Shown: in pieces, positions 25,365-33,133 of the stretch
How the letters are laid out: every line of letters begins with the position of its first letter
How positions within the stretch are numbered: the first letter of the stretch is position 1
The notes under the pieces: model-generated
The model's database searches: none
What the model was told of the DNA's origin: nothing
What the model saw: only the letters and a program-made list of their open reading frames with translations
Translations under genes and position numbers: made by a program
Assembly (NCBI GenBank): GCA_018240865.1
Contig: JAFEEY010000028.1
Span: 1,936-35,717, forward strand
Length of the DNA stretch: 33,782 nt
Reading direction: 5' to 3'
Source: Pseudomonadota bacterium
Lineage (GTDB): Bacteria > Pseudomonadota > Alphaproteobacteria > Sphingomonadales > Sphingomonadaceae

Positions 25365-25748
25365 TTACTTTTCAGACCTCACGAAACCACCGATAGTCCA
25401 ACGAAGCGCTGCCCCAACAGCGATGACACATAGAGCTACCCCAAAGACATATGCCCATCGAGTCAGCATAGAGGGCCAACTGACGCAGCTGAATTCCTCT
25501 ACGTCTGTCTTCGGATCGACCATTTGTCCCTGACGCAACAAATCAGACGGTGTCTGTTGATAACGCCCCCGGATGCTCAGGGTCGATACCGTGCGCGTAG
25601 TGGTTTTTAGCGTTCCCGGAACGCAGTTGGTTGGGAGCCTGTCCTCATAACTAATGTCACGCTCGCTAAGCGTGATGAAGGTAACGGCGACAAAAAGTCC
25701 TAGTGTCGCGACTATCCATAGACGCCACCAGCCGCTTAGCGTTATCAC
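25365..25748 (-). CDS. two-helix membrane protein inserted between carA and carB, unknown
   Basis: The 127-residue protein starts at a GTG overlapping the carA stop by 4 nt (GTGA) and ends with a TAA directly before the carB ATG. It has two membrane helices (WWRLWIVATLGLFVAVTFITL at the start; WAYVFGVALCVIAVGAALRW near the end) with a polar loop of about 65 residues between them that contains two cysteines (TNCVPG, FSCVSW) and is likely periplasmic. I recognise no family. By hand count 25381-25740 is about 54% G+C, clearly below its neighbours, which suggests later acquisition. A longer open frame to 25862 would overlap carA and is unlikely. Confidence 0.72.
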   Translation of the reverse strand: MITLSGWWRLWIVATLGLFVAVTFITLSERDISYEDRLPTNCVPGTLKTTTRTVSTLSIRGRYQQTPSDLLRQGQMVDPKTDVEEFSCVSWPSMLTRWAYVFGVALCVIAVGAALRWTIGGFVRSEK

Positions 25749-27028
25749 TTCAGCATCCCCACGAACTTCTCGAAAAGGTACATGCTGTCCATCGGGCCGG
25801 GGCTGGCTTCGGGGTGGTATTGCACGCTGAAGGCGGGGCGGTCGGTGAGTTCGATGCCGCAATTGCTGCCGTCGAACAGCGACACATGGGTTTCGCGGGC
25901 GTTGGCCGGCAGGCTGCCGCGTTCGACCGCGAAGCCGTGGTTCATGCTGGTGATCTCGACCCGGCCGTCCTCCAGCCGCTTGACCGGGTGATTGGCGCCG
26001 CGATGGCCCTGGAACATCTTGGTCGTCTTCGCGCCGATCGCGAGCGCGAGGAGCTGGTGGCCGAGGCAGATGCCAAACAGCGGCTTGCCGGTTTCCAGCA
26101 TTTTTTGGATGACGGGGACGGCATATTCGGCGGTCGCGGCCGGGTCGCCGGGGCCGTTTGAGAGGAAGAAGCCGTCAGGATTGTGGCTCATCACTTCGTC
26201 GAAAGTCGCGGTGGCGGGGAGGACCGTGACGGTCGTGCCGGCTTTGACGAGATTGCGGAAGATATTGTGTTTGGAGCCATAGTCGATGGCGACGACATGG
26301 GGCGTGCGGGCTGAGCTACGCCCCTCGACTTCGCTCGGGACGAGCGGGCTGGATTGAGAGCTGCGCCCCTCGACTTCGCTCGGGACGAGCGATGAGTCTG
26401 GCGTTGTATCCCCGCTCGTCCCGAGCGTAGTCGAGGGGCGCGTCTCCGCATAGCCGCCCCCAAGCTCCCAGACTCCACCCTCCCACAGGTGATGCGCCTC
26501 GCACGACACTTCTTTCGCCAGGTCCATCCCCTCCAGCCCCGGCCACGCCCGCGCCTTCGCCAGCAGCGCATCCACATCGAAGCTGCCCGAGGCGGAATGC
26601 GCGATCACGCCATTGGGCGCCCCGCCCTCGCGAATCCGCCGCGTCAATGCGCGGGTGTCGACGCCCGCCAGCCCGATCCTCCCGCGCGCCTTCAGCCAGG
26701 CGTCGAATCCCTCGGCGGCGCGGAAGTTGGACGGTGCGGTCACGTCCTCGCGCACGATGCAGCCGAGCGCGTGAGCGTGGTTCGCTTCCACATCCTCATG
26801 GTTCGCGCCGACATTGCCGATGTGCGGAAAAGTGAAAGTGATGATCTGCCCTTCGAAAGACGGATCAGTCATGATTTCCTGATAGCCGGTGATCGCCGTG
26901 TGAAAGCACACCTCCCCGACCGCATCGCCCTCGGCGCCGAAACCGCGGCCCCAGATCACGTCGCCACTGGCCAGGACCAATACCCCCGTGGCTCCATCAG
27001 GTGCGCGCAAGGGGGTGGCGTCGGCCAT
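25745..27028 (-). CDS. carA: carbamoyl phosphate synthase small subunit with in-frame repeat insertion
   Basis: The 427-residue glutaminase subunit releases ammonia from glutamine for CarB. The N-terminal CPSase small-chain domain (about residues 12-165, VCFHTAITGYQEIMTDPS) and the class I amidotransferase domain (about 245-427) are intact: Cys321 in LFGICLGHQLLALA, His405 and Glu407 in QYHPEASPGP. The two domains are joined by a linker of about 42 residues (197-239, RPSTTLGTSG, then two LVPSEVEGRSS copies) translated from the repeats at 26319-26440. Without it the length would be close to the usual 385-390. All catalytic residues are kept, so the enzyme is probably active. Confidence 0.96.
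   Translation of the reverse strand: MADATPLRAPDGATGVLVLASGDVIWGRGFGAEGDAVGEVCFHTAITGYQEIMTDPSFEGQIITFTFPHIGNVGANHEDVEANHAHALGCIVREDVTAPSNFRAAEGFDAWLKARGRIGLAGVDTRALTRRIREGGAPNGVIAHSASGSFDVDALLAKARAWPGLEGMDLAKEVSCEAHHLWEGGVWELGGGYAETRPSTTLGTSGDTTPDSSLVPSEVEGRSSQSSPLVPSEVEGRSSARTPHVVAIDYGSKHNIFRNLVKAGTTVTVLPATATFDEVMSHNPDGFFLSNGPGDPAATAEYAVPVIQKMLETGKPLFGICLGHQLLALAIGAKTTKMFQGHRGANHPVKRLEDGRVEITSMNHGFAVERGSLPANARETHVSLFDGSNCGIELTDRPAFSVQYHPEASPGPMDSMYLFEKFVGMLK
26319..26440. repeat. three 28-bp REP-like units inside carA
   Basis: Units at 26319-26346 and 26364-26391 are identical and in the same orientation, 45 bp apart (15 codons). A third, inverted, unit at 26413-26440 differs at one base. 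Units two and three form a 77-nt inverted pair (28+21+28), exactly the size of the pair at 28013-28089. The core is CTCGACTTCGCTCGGGACGA. All six frames of the unit lack stop codons except where the T/A variant makes a TAG on the strand opposite to carA translation. Confidence 0.93.
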
Positions 27029-27124
27029 GTTCGGCAGGCTCCTTCGAGTGGGTTGGCAGCGATGTCGCTAAGGCTCGTCCGCTAGGCCCCGTGACGGCTC
27101 CGGTCAACCTGCTAGATGAGGGAA

Positions 27125-27577
27125 ATGATTCGAGACGACATCAAATCCGCACTCGTCACCGCCATGAAGGGCGGCGACAAAGAAACCACCGCCGCGATCC
27201 GCCTGATTCAGGCCGCGATCAAGAACCGCGACATCGAAGCGCGCACCGGCAAGGCCCCGGACGACGACGATGTGCTCGTCTCCGAAGTGCTGCAGAAAAT
27301 GGTCAAGCAGCGCCGCGAATCGATCACCATGTACGAACAGGGCAACCGCCCGGAACTGGCTGCGGCGGAAGCGGCCGAAGTCGCGGTGATCGAACGCTTT
27401 TTGCCGAAGATGATGGATGAGGCGGAGACCCGCGCCGCGATCGAAGCGATCAAGGCCGAGATCGGCGCGTCAAGCGTCAAGGATATCGGCCGGGTGATGG
27501 CGGAGCTGAAGACGCGGCATGCGGGCAAGCTCGACATGAGCAAGGCGAGCGCGGCGGTGAAGGCGGCGCTTTCGTAA
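27125..27577 (+). CDS. yqeY: GatB/YqeY domain-containing protein
   Basis: The 150-residue helical protein begins MIRDDIKSALVTAMKGGDKE, with AAIRLIQAAIKNRDIEAR, VLQKMVKQRRESITMYEQGNRPELAAAEAAEVAVIERFLP and a C-terminal GKLDMSKASAAVKAALS, all standard for the YqeY family. This domain is also the tRNA-binding tail of GatB; the role of the free protein is not settled. I prefer the ATG at 27125, which matches the usual family start, although a GAGGG lies very close to it; an in-frame ATG at 27116 adds three residues. It is divergent from carA and leads into the dnaG-rpoD region, a frequent neighbourhood in alphaproteobacteria. Confidence 0.92.
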   Translation: MIRDDIKSALVTAMKGGDKETTAAIRLIQAAIKNRDIEARTGKAPDDDDVLVSEVLQKMVKQRRESITMYEQGNRPELAAAEAAEVAVIERFLPKMMDEAETRAAIEAIKAEIGASSVKDIGRVMAELKTRHAGKLDMSKASAAVKAALS

Positions 27578-27588
27578 GTTCGGTGCCG

Positions 27589-27701
27589 CGCCCCTCGCCT
27601 TCGCTCGGGACGAACGTCCAGGTTTGCGCTTAGAGAATCGCTCGCTTTGAGTGTAGCTTGAGCTTTAGTGACTCGCTCGTCCCGAGCGTAGTCGAGGGGC
27701 G
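27589..27701. repeat. inverted pair of 28-bp REP-like units
   Basis: Units at 27589-27616 and inverted 27674-27701 belong to the carA/dnaG repeat family, with a longer 57-nt spacer. The left unit has small changes (CTCGCCTTCGCTCGGGACGAACG). The pair fills the 138-nt gap between yqeY and the GIY-YIG gene and could act as a hairpin terminator or insulator, but there is no T-run. Confidence 0.88.
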
Positions 27702-27715
27702 CTGGTACGGCATCC

Positions 27716-28105
27716 ATGCAGCACTATTGGGTTTACATGCTCCGCTGCAGCGATGGTTCATACTACACCGGCCACACCGATAATCTCGAAGTGCGCTTGT
27801 GGCAGCACGAACAGGGTGTCGCAGCCGATTGGACGCGCAGGCGGCGCCCCGTCACGCTGGTCTGGAGCATGGCGGGCGGGACGCGCGATGAGGTTTTCGC
27901 CATGGAGCGGCAAATCAAGAATTGGTCGCGCGCCAAGAAGGAGGCGTTGATCGCAGGGGATTGGGCTTTGGTCGGACATTTTGCGCTGCCGCCCAGTGAG
28001 CGTCCTGAGCTGCGCCCCTCGACTTCGCTCGGGACGAGCGGAGATTTATCCGGAAAGGACTCGCTCGTCCCGAGCGAAGTCGAGGGGCGCAGTTCCCACC
28101 CATGA
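27716..28105 (+). CDS. GIY-YIG nuclease-fold protein with repeat-derived tail
   Basis: The 129-residue protein has a single GIY-YIG domain of the small UPF0213/YhbQ type: WVYMLRCSDGSYYTGHTDNLEVRLWQHEQG (the WVY and YTG stand for GIY and YIG, Arg27 catalytic) and Glu64 in FAMERQIKNWSRAKKEAL. The domain ends near residue 98. The remaining residues (ELRPSTSLGTSG, then SLVPSEVEGRSS) are a translation of the repeat pair at 28013-28089. The stop overlaps the dnaG start by 4 nt (ATGA). The original C-terminus was probably lost or extended when the element arrived. Confidence 0.87.
   Translation: MQHYWVYMLRCSDGSYYTGHTDNLEVRLWQHEQGVAADWTRRRRPVTLVWSMAGGTRDEVFAMERQIKNWSRAKKEALIAGDWALVGHFALPPSERPELRPSTSLGTSGDLSGKDSLVPSEVEGRSSHP
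28013..28089. repeat. perfect 28-bp inverted pair at the GIY-YIG/dnaG junction
   Basis: Units 28013-28040 and 28062-28089 are perfectly complementary over all 28 bases with a 21-nt loop, so the mRNA can form a very stable hairpin ending 12 nt before the dnaG ATG. The size and loop equal those of the pair in carA. It encodes the last 30 or so residues of the GIY-YIG protein. Confidence 0.95.
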
Positions 28106-29949
28106 GCCTTTCCCCCGCCTTTCTCGACGAACTCCGCGCGCGCACCTTGCTCTCGGCGCTGGTCGGCAAGACGCTGAAGCTCACGAAGAAGGGCCGCGAG
28201 TTCGCCGCCTGCTGTCCGTTCCACAGCGAGAAGACGCCGAGCTTCTACGTCAATGACGAGAAGGGCTTCTATCACTGCTTCGGCTGCGGCGCGCACGGCG
28301 ATGCGATCCGGTGGATGACGGATCAGCGCGGTCTGCCTTTCATCGAGGCGGTGAAGGAGTTGGCGCAGGCGGCCGGGATGGAGCTGCCAGCGCCGGACGC
28401 GCGCGAGGCAGCGCGGGCCGAGCGGGCGAAATCGCTGCACGACGTCATGGCGGCGGCGGCGGCCTGGTTCGAGGAGCAATATGCCGGCCTCTCCGGCAAC
28501 GCGGCGCGCGCCTATGTGGAGAAGCGCGGGATTTCGGAAAAGGCGCGCAAGGCATTCGGGCTCGGCTATGCGCCCGATTCGAAAAGCGCGCTGCGGCGGG
28601 CGCTCGACCGGTTCGGCGATGCGATGCTGGTCGAGGCCGGACTGTTGATCGAAGTCGAGGGCAAGGAGCCTTACGACCGCTTCCGTGACCGGCTGATGAT
28701 CCCGATCCGCGATCCGCGCGGGCGGGTGATCGCGTTCGGGGGCCGGATCATCGGCCAGGGCGAGCCCAAATATCTGAACTCGCCGGACACGCCGCTCTTC
28801 GACAAAGGCCGCACGCTCTACAATCTCGACCGCGCCGCGCCCGCCGCACGCAAGGCCGGGCGGATGATCGTCGTCGAAGGCTATATGGACGTGATCGCGC
28901 TCGCCAGGGCCGGGATCGAGGAAGCGGTCGCGCCCCTCGGTACCGCGCTCACCGAGCACCAGATCGAGCGGCTGTGGCGGCAGGTGGATGCCCCCCTGCT
29001 CTGCTTCGACGGCGACGCGGCGGGGCAGAAAGCCGCCTTTCGCGCCGCGACCCGCGCCCTGCCCGGCCTCGCCCCCGGACGTTCGCTCGCTTTCCTGACG
29101 CTCCCCGCAGGACAAGACCCCGACGATCTGGTGAAGTCCGGGGGCCGCGCAGCCTTTGAGGCGCTCGCCGTCGCGCCCGAGCCGCTGGTCGATCGGCTGT
29201 GGAACCACGAAGGCGCCGCAGAGCCGCTCGCCACGCCGGAACAGCGCGCAGGCCTGCGGAAGCGGCTCAACGAATTGGTCGCGGCGATCGCCGATCCGGA
29301 TGTGCGCCAGCAATATCAGGCCGAGTTCCGTGCACGCTTCGAGACGCAATTCCTCCAGCGCCCTGCCCTGGCTCGCCCCTTTGCGCGCGGACCGTTTCGG
29401 CCCGGCCAGCGCTGGGAGCCGCCTCGACCCACTTCCGCCGAAGCCAAGACCGTCGGCAGCAGCGGCATCGAGCGCGTGCTGGTGAAGGGCGTGGTCGCCG
29501 GACTGCTGCGTTTCCCGGACATGCTGACGCGCCATGCCGAGGCGCTGCACAGCCTTAGTTTCGGCGATCCGCTGGTCGCACGGCTGATCGATTCGCTGAT
29601 CGATCTCGCGCTCGACGAACAAGCGCTTGATACGGAGCGCCTGCACACCATATTGCGCGCCAGCGAGTTCGATGCGCTCGCGAGAGATTTGTTGCGTGCG
29701 GATAGCCTGCGTTTTTCCTTTACCCGCAAGGATGCGGATCCTGACCGCGCCCGCGCCGATCTTGGCGAGGCGATCCAGGTGATGATCGAGCGGCCGGAGA
29801 TCGAGGCGGCGCTGCAGGCGGCGACGGAAAATCTCAAGCGATCGCTGGATGAAGATGCGCTGTCGGAGCAACAGCGGCTTCTTGAAATGCGTGTCGAGAT
29901 TGATCGGCGGCTTGCAAATCTGATGCAGGACGACGAAGGCGCAAACTGA
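28102..29949 (+). CDS. dnaG: DNA primase
   Basis: The 615-residue primase is complete. The CHC2-type zinc site is Cys38, His41, Cys59 and Cys62 (CPFHSEKTPSF, YHCFGCGAHGD). The catalytic core follows, with YLNSPDTPLFDKGRTLY and the TOPRIM acids Glu259 (VVEGYMDVIA), Asp303 and Asp305 (CFDGDAAGQKAA). The C-terminal part should bind DnaB helicase. It makes RNA primers at the replication fork. The ATG overlaps the GIY-YIG stop and lacks a strong ribosome binding site; the only purine-rich stretch (GAGGGG) lies inside the right arm of the repeat hairpin. rpoD follows after 19 nt. Confidence 0.97.
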   Translation: MSLSPAFLDELRARTLLSALVGKTLKLTKKGREFAACCPFHSEKTPSFYVNDEKGFYHCFGCGAHGDAIRWMTDQRGLPFIEAVKELAQAAGMELPAPDAREAARAERAKSLHDVMAAAAAWFEEQYAGLSGNAARAYVEKRGISEKARKAFGLGYAPDSKSALRRALDRFGDAMLVEAGLLIEVEGKEPYDRFRDRLMIPIRDPRGRVIAFGGRIIGQGEPKYLNSPDTPLFDKGRTLYNLDRAAPAARKAGRMIVVEGYMDVIALARAGIEEAVAPLGTALTEHQIERLWRQVDAPLLCFDGDAAGQKAAFRAATRALPGLAPGRSLAFLTLPAGQDPDDLVKSGGRAAFEALAVAPEPLVDRLWNHEGAAEPLATPEQRAGLRKRLNELVAAIADPDVRQQYQAEFRARFETQFLQRPALARPFARGPFRPGQRWEPPRPTSAEAKTVGSSGIERVLVKGVVAGLLRFPDMLTRHAEALHSLSFGDPLVARLIDSLIDLALDEQALDTERLHTILRASEFDALARDLLRADSLRFSFTRKDADPDRARADLGEAIQVMIERPEIEAALQAATENLKRSLDEDALSEQQRLLEMRVEIDRRLANLMQDDEGAN

Positions 29950-29968
29950 CCTTAGTTCGGGCGATTGA

Positions 29969-31999
29969 ATGGCGAAGCAAATGGAAGAAGCGGTCGAAAA
30001 GCCGGAGGGCGGCGATGCCCCGCTGATCGATCTCAACGAGGCCTCGATCAAGAAGCTGATCGCGCGCGCGAAAAAGCGCGGCTACGTCACTTATGACGAG
30101 CTGAACGAGGCGCTGCCGCAGGACCAGATGTCGTCGGAGCAGATCGAGGACATCATGGCCGCGATCAACGACATGGGCATCAATGTCGTCGAGAACGAGG
30201 ATGCCGGCGAGGACGGCGAGTCAGAGCAGCAGCCGGACGACGAGACCGACGATACTCCTGCCGACGGCAGCGACGGCTTCGCGCCGGTCGTCGAGAAGAA
30301 GAAGGAAACCGTCGATCGCACCGACGATCCGGTGCGCATGTACCTGCGCGAGATGGGCGCTGTCGAACTGCTCTCCCGCGAGGGCGAGATCGCGATCGCG
30401 AAGCGCATTGAGGCGGGCCGCGACACGATGATCTTCGGGCTGTGCGAAAGCCCGATCACGTTCAACGCGATCATCGGCTGGTCGAACGCCCTCAACGAAG
30501 GCACGATGCAGCTGCGCGAGATCCTCGATCTCGACGCGATGCTTTCCAAGGATCCGACGCCCGACAATCTCGAGGACGAGGAAGCGGGCGACGGCGAGAT
30601 TTCCGAAAAGACCGCCGGGCCGTCCTTCAAGGAGGAAGACGAAGTCGAGGAAGTCGCGTCCGACGAGGATGAAGAAGAATCGATGACCGAACGGCGCGCC
30701 CCGCGCCCGGCCGACGATGATGACGAGGACAATGCGCTGTCGCTCGCGGCGATGGAAGAGCTGCTGAAGCCCGGCGCGCTCGAAAAATTCGCCAAGATCA
30801 CCGCGATCTACAAGAAATTCTCCAAGCTCCAGGCGGCGCGTCTGGAAGCGATGAGCGCGGGCGAAGCCTTCGCCGCCGCGAAGGAGAAGGAATATCAGAA
30901 GCTGCGCGAGGAACTGACGGCCGAAGTCGAGAGCGTTCAGTTCCACAATGCCAAGATCGAATATCTGGTCGACCAGCTGTACAGCTACAACCGGCGCCTG
31001 ACCGCACTGGGCGGGCAGATGCTGCGCCTGGCCGAGCGTCACAAAGTACCGCGCAAGGATTTCCTCGATCGCTACGTAAACCATGAGCTCGACGAGAATT
31101 TCGTTGAGAGCGTGAAGGGCGTCGACAAGAAATGGACCTCCTTCGCGGAGAATGAAGCCGATGCGGTCGAGCGCATCCGCACAGAAATCGCCGAGATCGC
31201 GCAGGCGACCGGCATGTCGCTGCCCGAGTTCCGGCGCATCGTGAACATGGTACAGAAAGCGGAGCGCGAGGCACGGATTGCGAAGAAGGAAATGGTGGAA
31301 GCCAATCTCCGCCTCGTCATTTCCATCGCTAAAAAATATACGAACCGTGGCCTGCAATTCCTTGATCTTATTCAGGAAGGCAATATCGGCCTGATGAAAG
31401 CGGTCGATAAATTCGAATATCGCCGCGGCTATAAATTCAGCACCTACGCGACCTGGTGGATCCGGCAGGCGATCACGCGCTCGATAGCCGATCAGGCACG
31501 CACGATCCGCATTCCGGTCCATATGATCGAGACGATCAACAAGCTGGTCCGCACGTCCCGCCAGTTCCTCCACGAGCAGGGCCGCGAGCCGACGCCCGAG
31601 GAAATGGCGGAGCGCCTCTCCATGCCGCTGGAGAAAGTCCGCAAGGTGATGAAGATCGCCAAGGAACCGATCTCCCTGGAAACGCCGATCGGCGACGAGG
31701 AAGACAGCCACCTGGGCGATTTCATCGAGGACAAGAATGCCGTCATTCCGGTGGACGCAGCGATCCAGGCGAATCTGAAGGAAACGGTGACCCGCGTCCT
31801 CGCTTCCCTCACCCCGCGTGAGGAGCGCGTGCTGCGCATGCGCTTCGGCATCGGCATGAACACCGATCACACGCTGGAGGAAGTGGGCCAGCAATTCAGC
31901 GTGACCCGCGAACGTATCCGCCAGATCGAAGCGAAGGCGCTCAGGAAATTGAAGCACCCCAGCCGCTCGCGCAAAATGCGTTCCTTCCTCGATCAATAG
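29969..31999 (+). CDS. rpoD: RNA polymerase primary sigma factor RpoD (sigma-70)
   Basis: The 676-residue sigma factor has region 1.1 (about 20-95, [30 protein letters not shown]), region 1.2 ([29 protein letters not shown]), a long acidic non-conserved insert (about 195-265), regions 2.1-2.4 (about 440-520, [56 protein letters not shown] split over the usual motifs), region 3 and region 4 with the helix-turn-helix ([30 protein letters not shown]). It is the housekeeping sigma factor. dnaG-rpoD is the classical macromolecular-synthesis arrangement, and the 19-nt gap implies co-transcription. Confidence 0.98.
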   Translation: MAKQMEEAVEKPEGGDAPLIDLNEASIKKLIARAKKRGYVTYDELNEALPQDQMSSEQIEDIMAAINDMGINVVENEDAGEDGESEQQPDDETDDTPADGSDGFAPVVEKKKETVDRTDDPVRMYLREMGAVELLSREGEIAIAKRIEAGRDTMIFGLCESPITFNAIIGWSNALNEGTMQLREILDLDAMLSKDPTPDNLEDEEAGDGEISEKTAGPSFKEEDEVEEVASDEDEEESMTERRAPRPADDDDEDNALSLAAMEELLKPGALEKFAKITAIYKKFSKLQAARLEAMSAGEAFAAAKEKEYQKLREELTAEVESVQFHNAKIEYLVDQLYSYNRRLTALGGQMLRLAERHKVPRKDFLDRYVNHELDENFVESVKGVDKKWTSFAENEADAVERIRTEIAEIAQATGMSLPEFRRIVNMVQKAEREARIAKKEMVEANLRLVISIAKKYTNRGLQFLDLIQEGNIGLMKAVDKFEYRRGYKFSTYATWWIRQAITRSIADQARTIRIPVHMIETINKLVRTSRQFLHEQGREPTPEEMAERLSMPLEKVRKVMKIAKEPISLETPIGDEEDSHLGDFIEDKNAVIPVDAAIQANLKETVTRVLASLTPREERVLRMRFGIGMNTDHTLEEVGQQFSVTRERIRQIEAKALRKLKHPSRSRKMRSFLDQ

Positions 32000-32007
32000 G
32001 TCGGCAA

Positions 32008-32033
32008 AACGGCGGACTCCTTTCCACGCCGTT
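32008..32033 (+). terminator. possible stem-loop after rpoD
   Basis: AACGGCG (32008-32014) pairs perfectly with CGCCGTT (32027-32033) around a 12-nt loop, 9 nt after the rpoD stop. No T-run follows, so termination would be weak or need other factors. Confidence 0.4.
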
Positions 32034-32106
32034 GCCCGCCATTGACTCGTCGGCAACACCATGTCATTCGCGCCGCCCTTTTGCGGAACGATTCGAGAAC
32101 GTGGCG

Positions 32107-32496
32107 ATGGCGACACTCAACAGACGCAGCCTGCTCGCGCTGTTCGGCATCGCGACGGTGGCTGGCAGGGCATCGGCGGCACGCTCCGCCCGACCACCCG
32201 TCGTGCTGCTGCGCACGCACGTCAACGGCGAGGCCTATTATGAGGCAGCCGAGATCGCGTCCACGCTGAGGGCCGGCACGCCGCTCACTTTGCGCCGCGA
32301 ACCGGACAACGCCTATGACAGGCGCGCAATCGAAGTGCTCGACGCGGCCGGCCGCAAGCTCGGCTATGTCCCGCGCAGCGACAATCCGGCAGTCGCGCGG
32401 ATGATGGACGCGGGTGAGCGAATGCGGGCCAGCGTGACCGACGTTCGCGTGCTGACATGCGACATCCGCATGGTCGTCGAATGGCTGCCAGGCTGA
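32107..32496 (+). CDS. exported HIRAN-domain protein
   Basis: The 129-residue protein starts with a twin-arginine-like signal (NRRSLLALFGIATVAGRASA, Arg6-Arg7) and continues into one HIRAN domain (about residues 32-112): LLRTHVNGEAYYEAAEI, GTPLTLRREPDNAYDRRAIEVLD, GRKLGYVPRSDNPAVARMMDAGE. HIRAN domains in Rad5/HLTF bind DNA 3' ends and are usually intracellular. A free-standing copy with an export signal suggests another ligand, or that the signal is a membrane tether. The ATG at 32107 is chosen because the signal sequence begins there; the open frame to 32032 adds 25 unlikely residues. It is 107 nt after rpoD and probably separately expressed. Confidence 0.83.
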   Translation: MATLNRRSLLALFGIATVAGRASAARSARPPVVLLRTHVNGEAYYEAAEIASTLRAGTPLTLRREPDNAYDRRAIEVLDAAGRKLGYVPRSDNPAVARMMDAGERMRASVTDVRVLTCDIRMVVEWLPG

Positions 32497-32579
32497 AGCG
32501 CGTGATCAGGCGGTCGATCGCGGGGATCGCCGCATGATCCCGTTCGTTTCGGAAATCATCCGCTGCGAAAGGAAGCGCA

Positions 32580-32954
32580 ATGTTCACCTTCGTCGACAGC
32601 GCCGATGACGTCATCGCCGTGATCGGCGAGCACAAAATCACCGGCGCCGATCTCGGCGCGGTCATGGATCGCCTCGATGCTGCGCTGGCGAAGCACGACA
32701 AGGTCCATGTCCTCGTCGAAACGCATGCGATCGATGGCTTCGAACTGAGCGGCCTCGCCTCTTATATGAAACGCGCGCTGCCGCTGTTCGGCAAGCTCAG
32801 CCGTTTCGGCCGCGTGGCGGTCGTCGCCGATCAGGCCTGGATTCGCGCCCTCACCCGCCTCGAAAGCGCGATCCTGCCGTCCATCAGCTACCGCGTCTTC
32901 GAATCCGCCCAGCGCGACGAGGCGCTGGCCTGGGTCAAGGGCGAGACAGCATAG
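32580..32954 (+). CDS. SpoIIAA/STAS-like protein
   Basis: The 124-residue cytosolic protein fits the SpoIIAA-like fold: ITGADLGAVMDRLDAALAKHDKVHVLVETHAIDGFELSGLASYMKRALPLFGKLSRFGRVAVVADQAW matches in pattern the family's acidic-patch and KRVAVVGD-type strands (described here by parts). Members are found across proteobacteria, often stress-linked, with unknown ligand. AAAGGAAG lies before the ATG at 32580. It is 83 nt from the HIRAN gene, with no clear coupling, and is followed by a structured intergenic segment. Confidence 0.82.
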   Translation: MFTFVDSADDVIAVIGEHKITGADLGAVMDRLDAALAKHDKVHVLVETHAIDGFELSGLASYMKRALPLFGKLSRFGRVAVVADQAWIRALTRLESAILPSISYRVFESAQRDEALAWVKGETA

Positions 32955-33014
32955 ATCGCGAGCGGAGAACGGGCGGCAGCCTAATGACCCGTTCCTGCCA
33001 TTAGTGCTCGCGAT
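32955..33014. repeat. nested and crossing inverted repeats in the intergenic region before asd
   Basis: The outer arms ATCGCGAGC (32955-32963) and GCTCGCGAT (33006-33014) are perfectly complementary. Inside, GAACGGG (32967-32973) pairs with CCCGTTC (32988-32994), GGCAG (32975-32979) with CTGCC (32995-32999), and CTAATG (32981-32986) with CATTAG (32999-33004). The inner pairings cross each other, so alternative folds compete. The remainder of the gap to 33133 holds a bulged hairpin (GGAAAGC/GCTTTTCC near 33059-33079) and no ORF. Confidence 0.6.
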
Positions 33015-33133
33015 AGCCACCCCTATCAGGCGGAGACAGATTTTGCGTGGCGAAATGCCGGAAAGCTTTAAGGCTTTTCCAAAAAGACGCGACGCCAAAC
33101 AAGGCGAGAATGTCAGGTTCGCGAAACTTCGCC

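Noticed and set aside
27763..30051. Long antisense frame of 762 codons opposite dnaG, and similar ones opposite rpoD (30221-32116), ydbH (5938-7896) and carB (23730-25433)
   Set aside because: These are typical shadows in GC-rich DNA; the sense proteins are clear conserved families and the antisense products are Arg/Asp/His-rich without family features.
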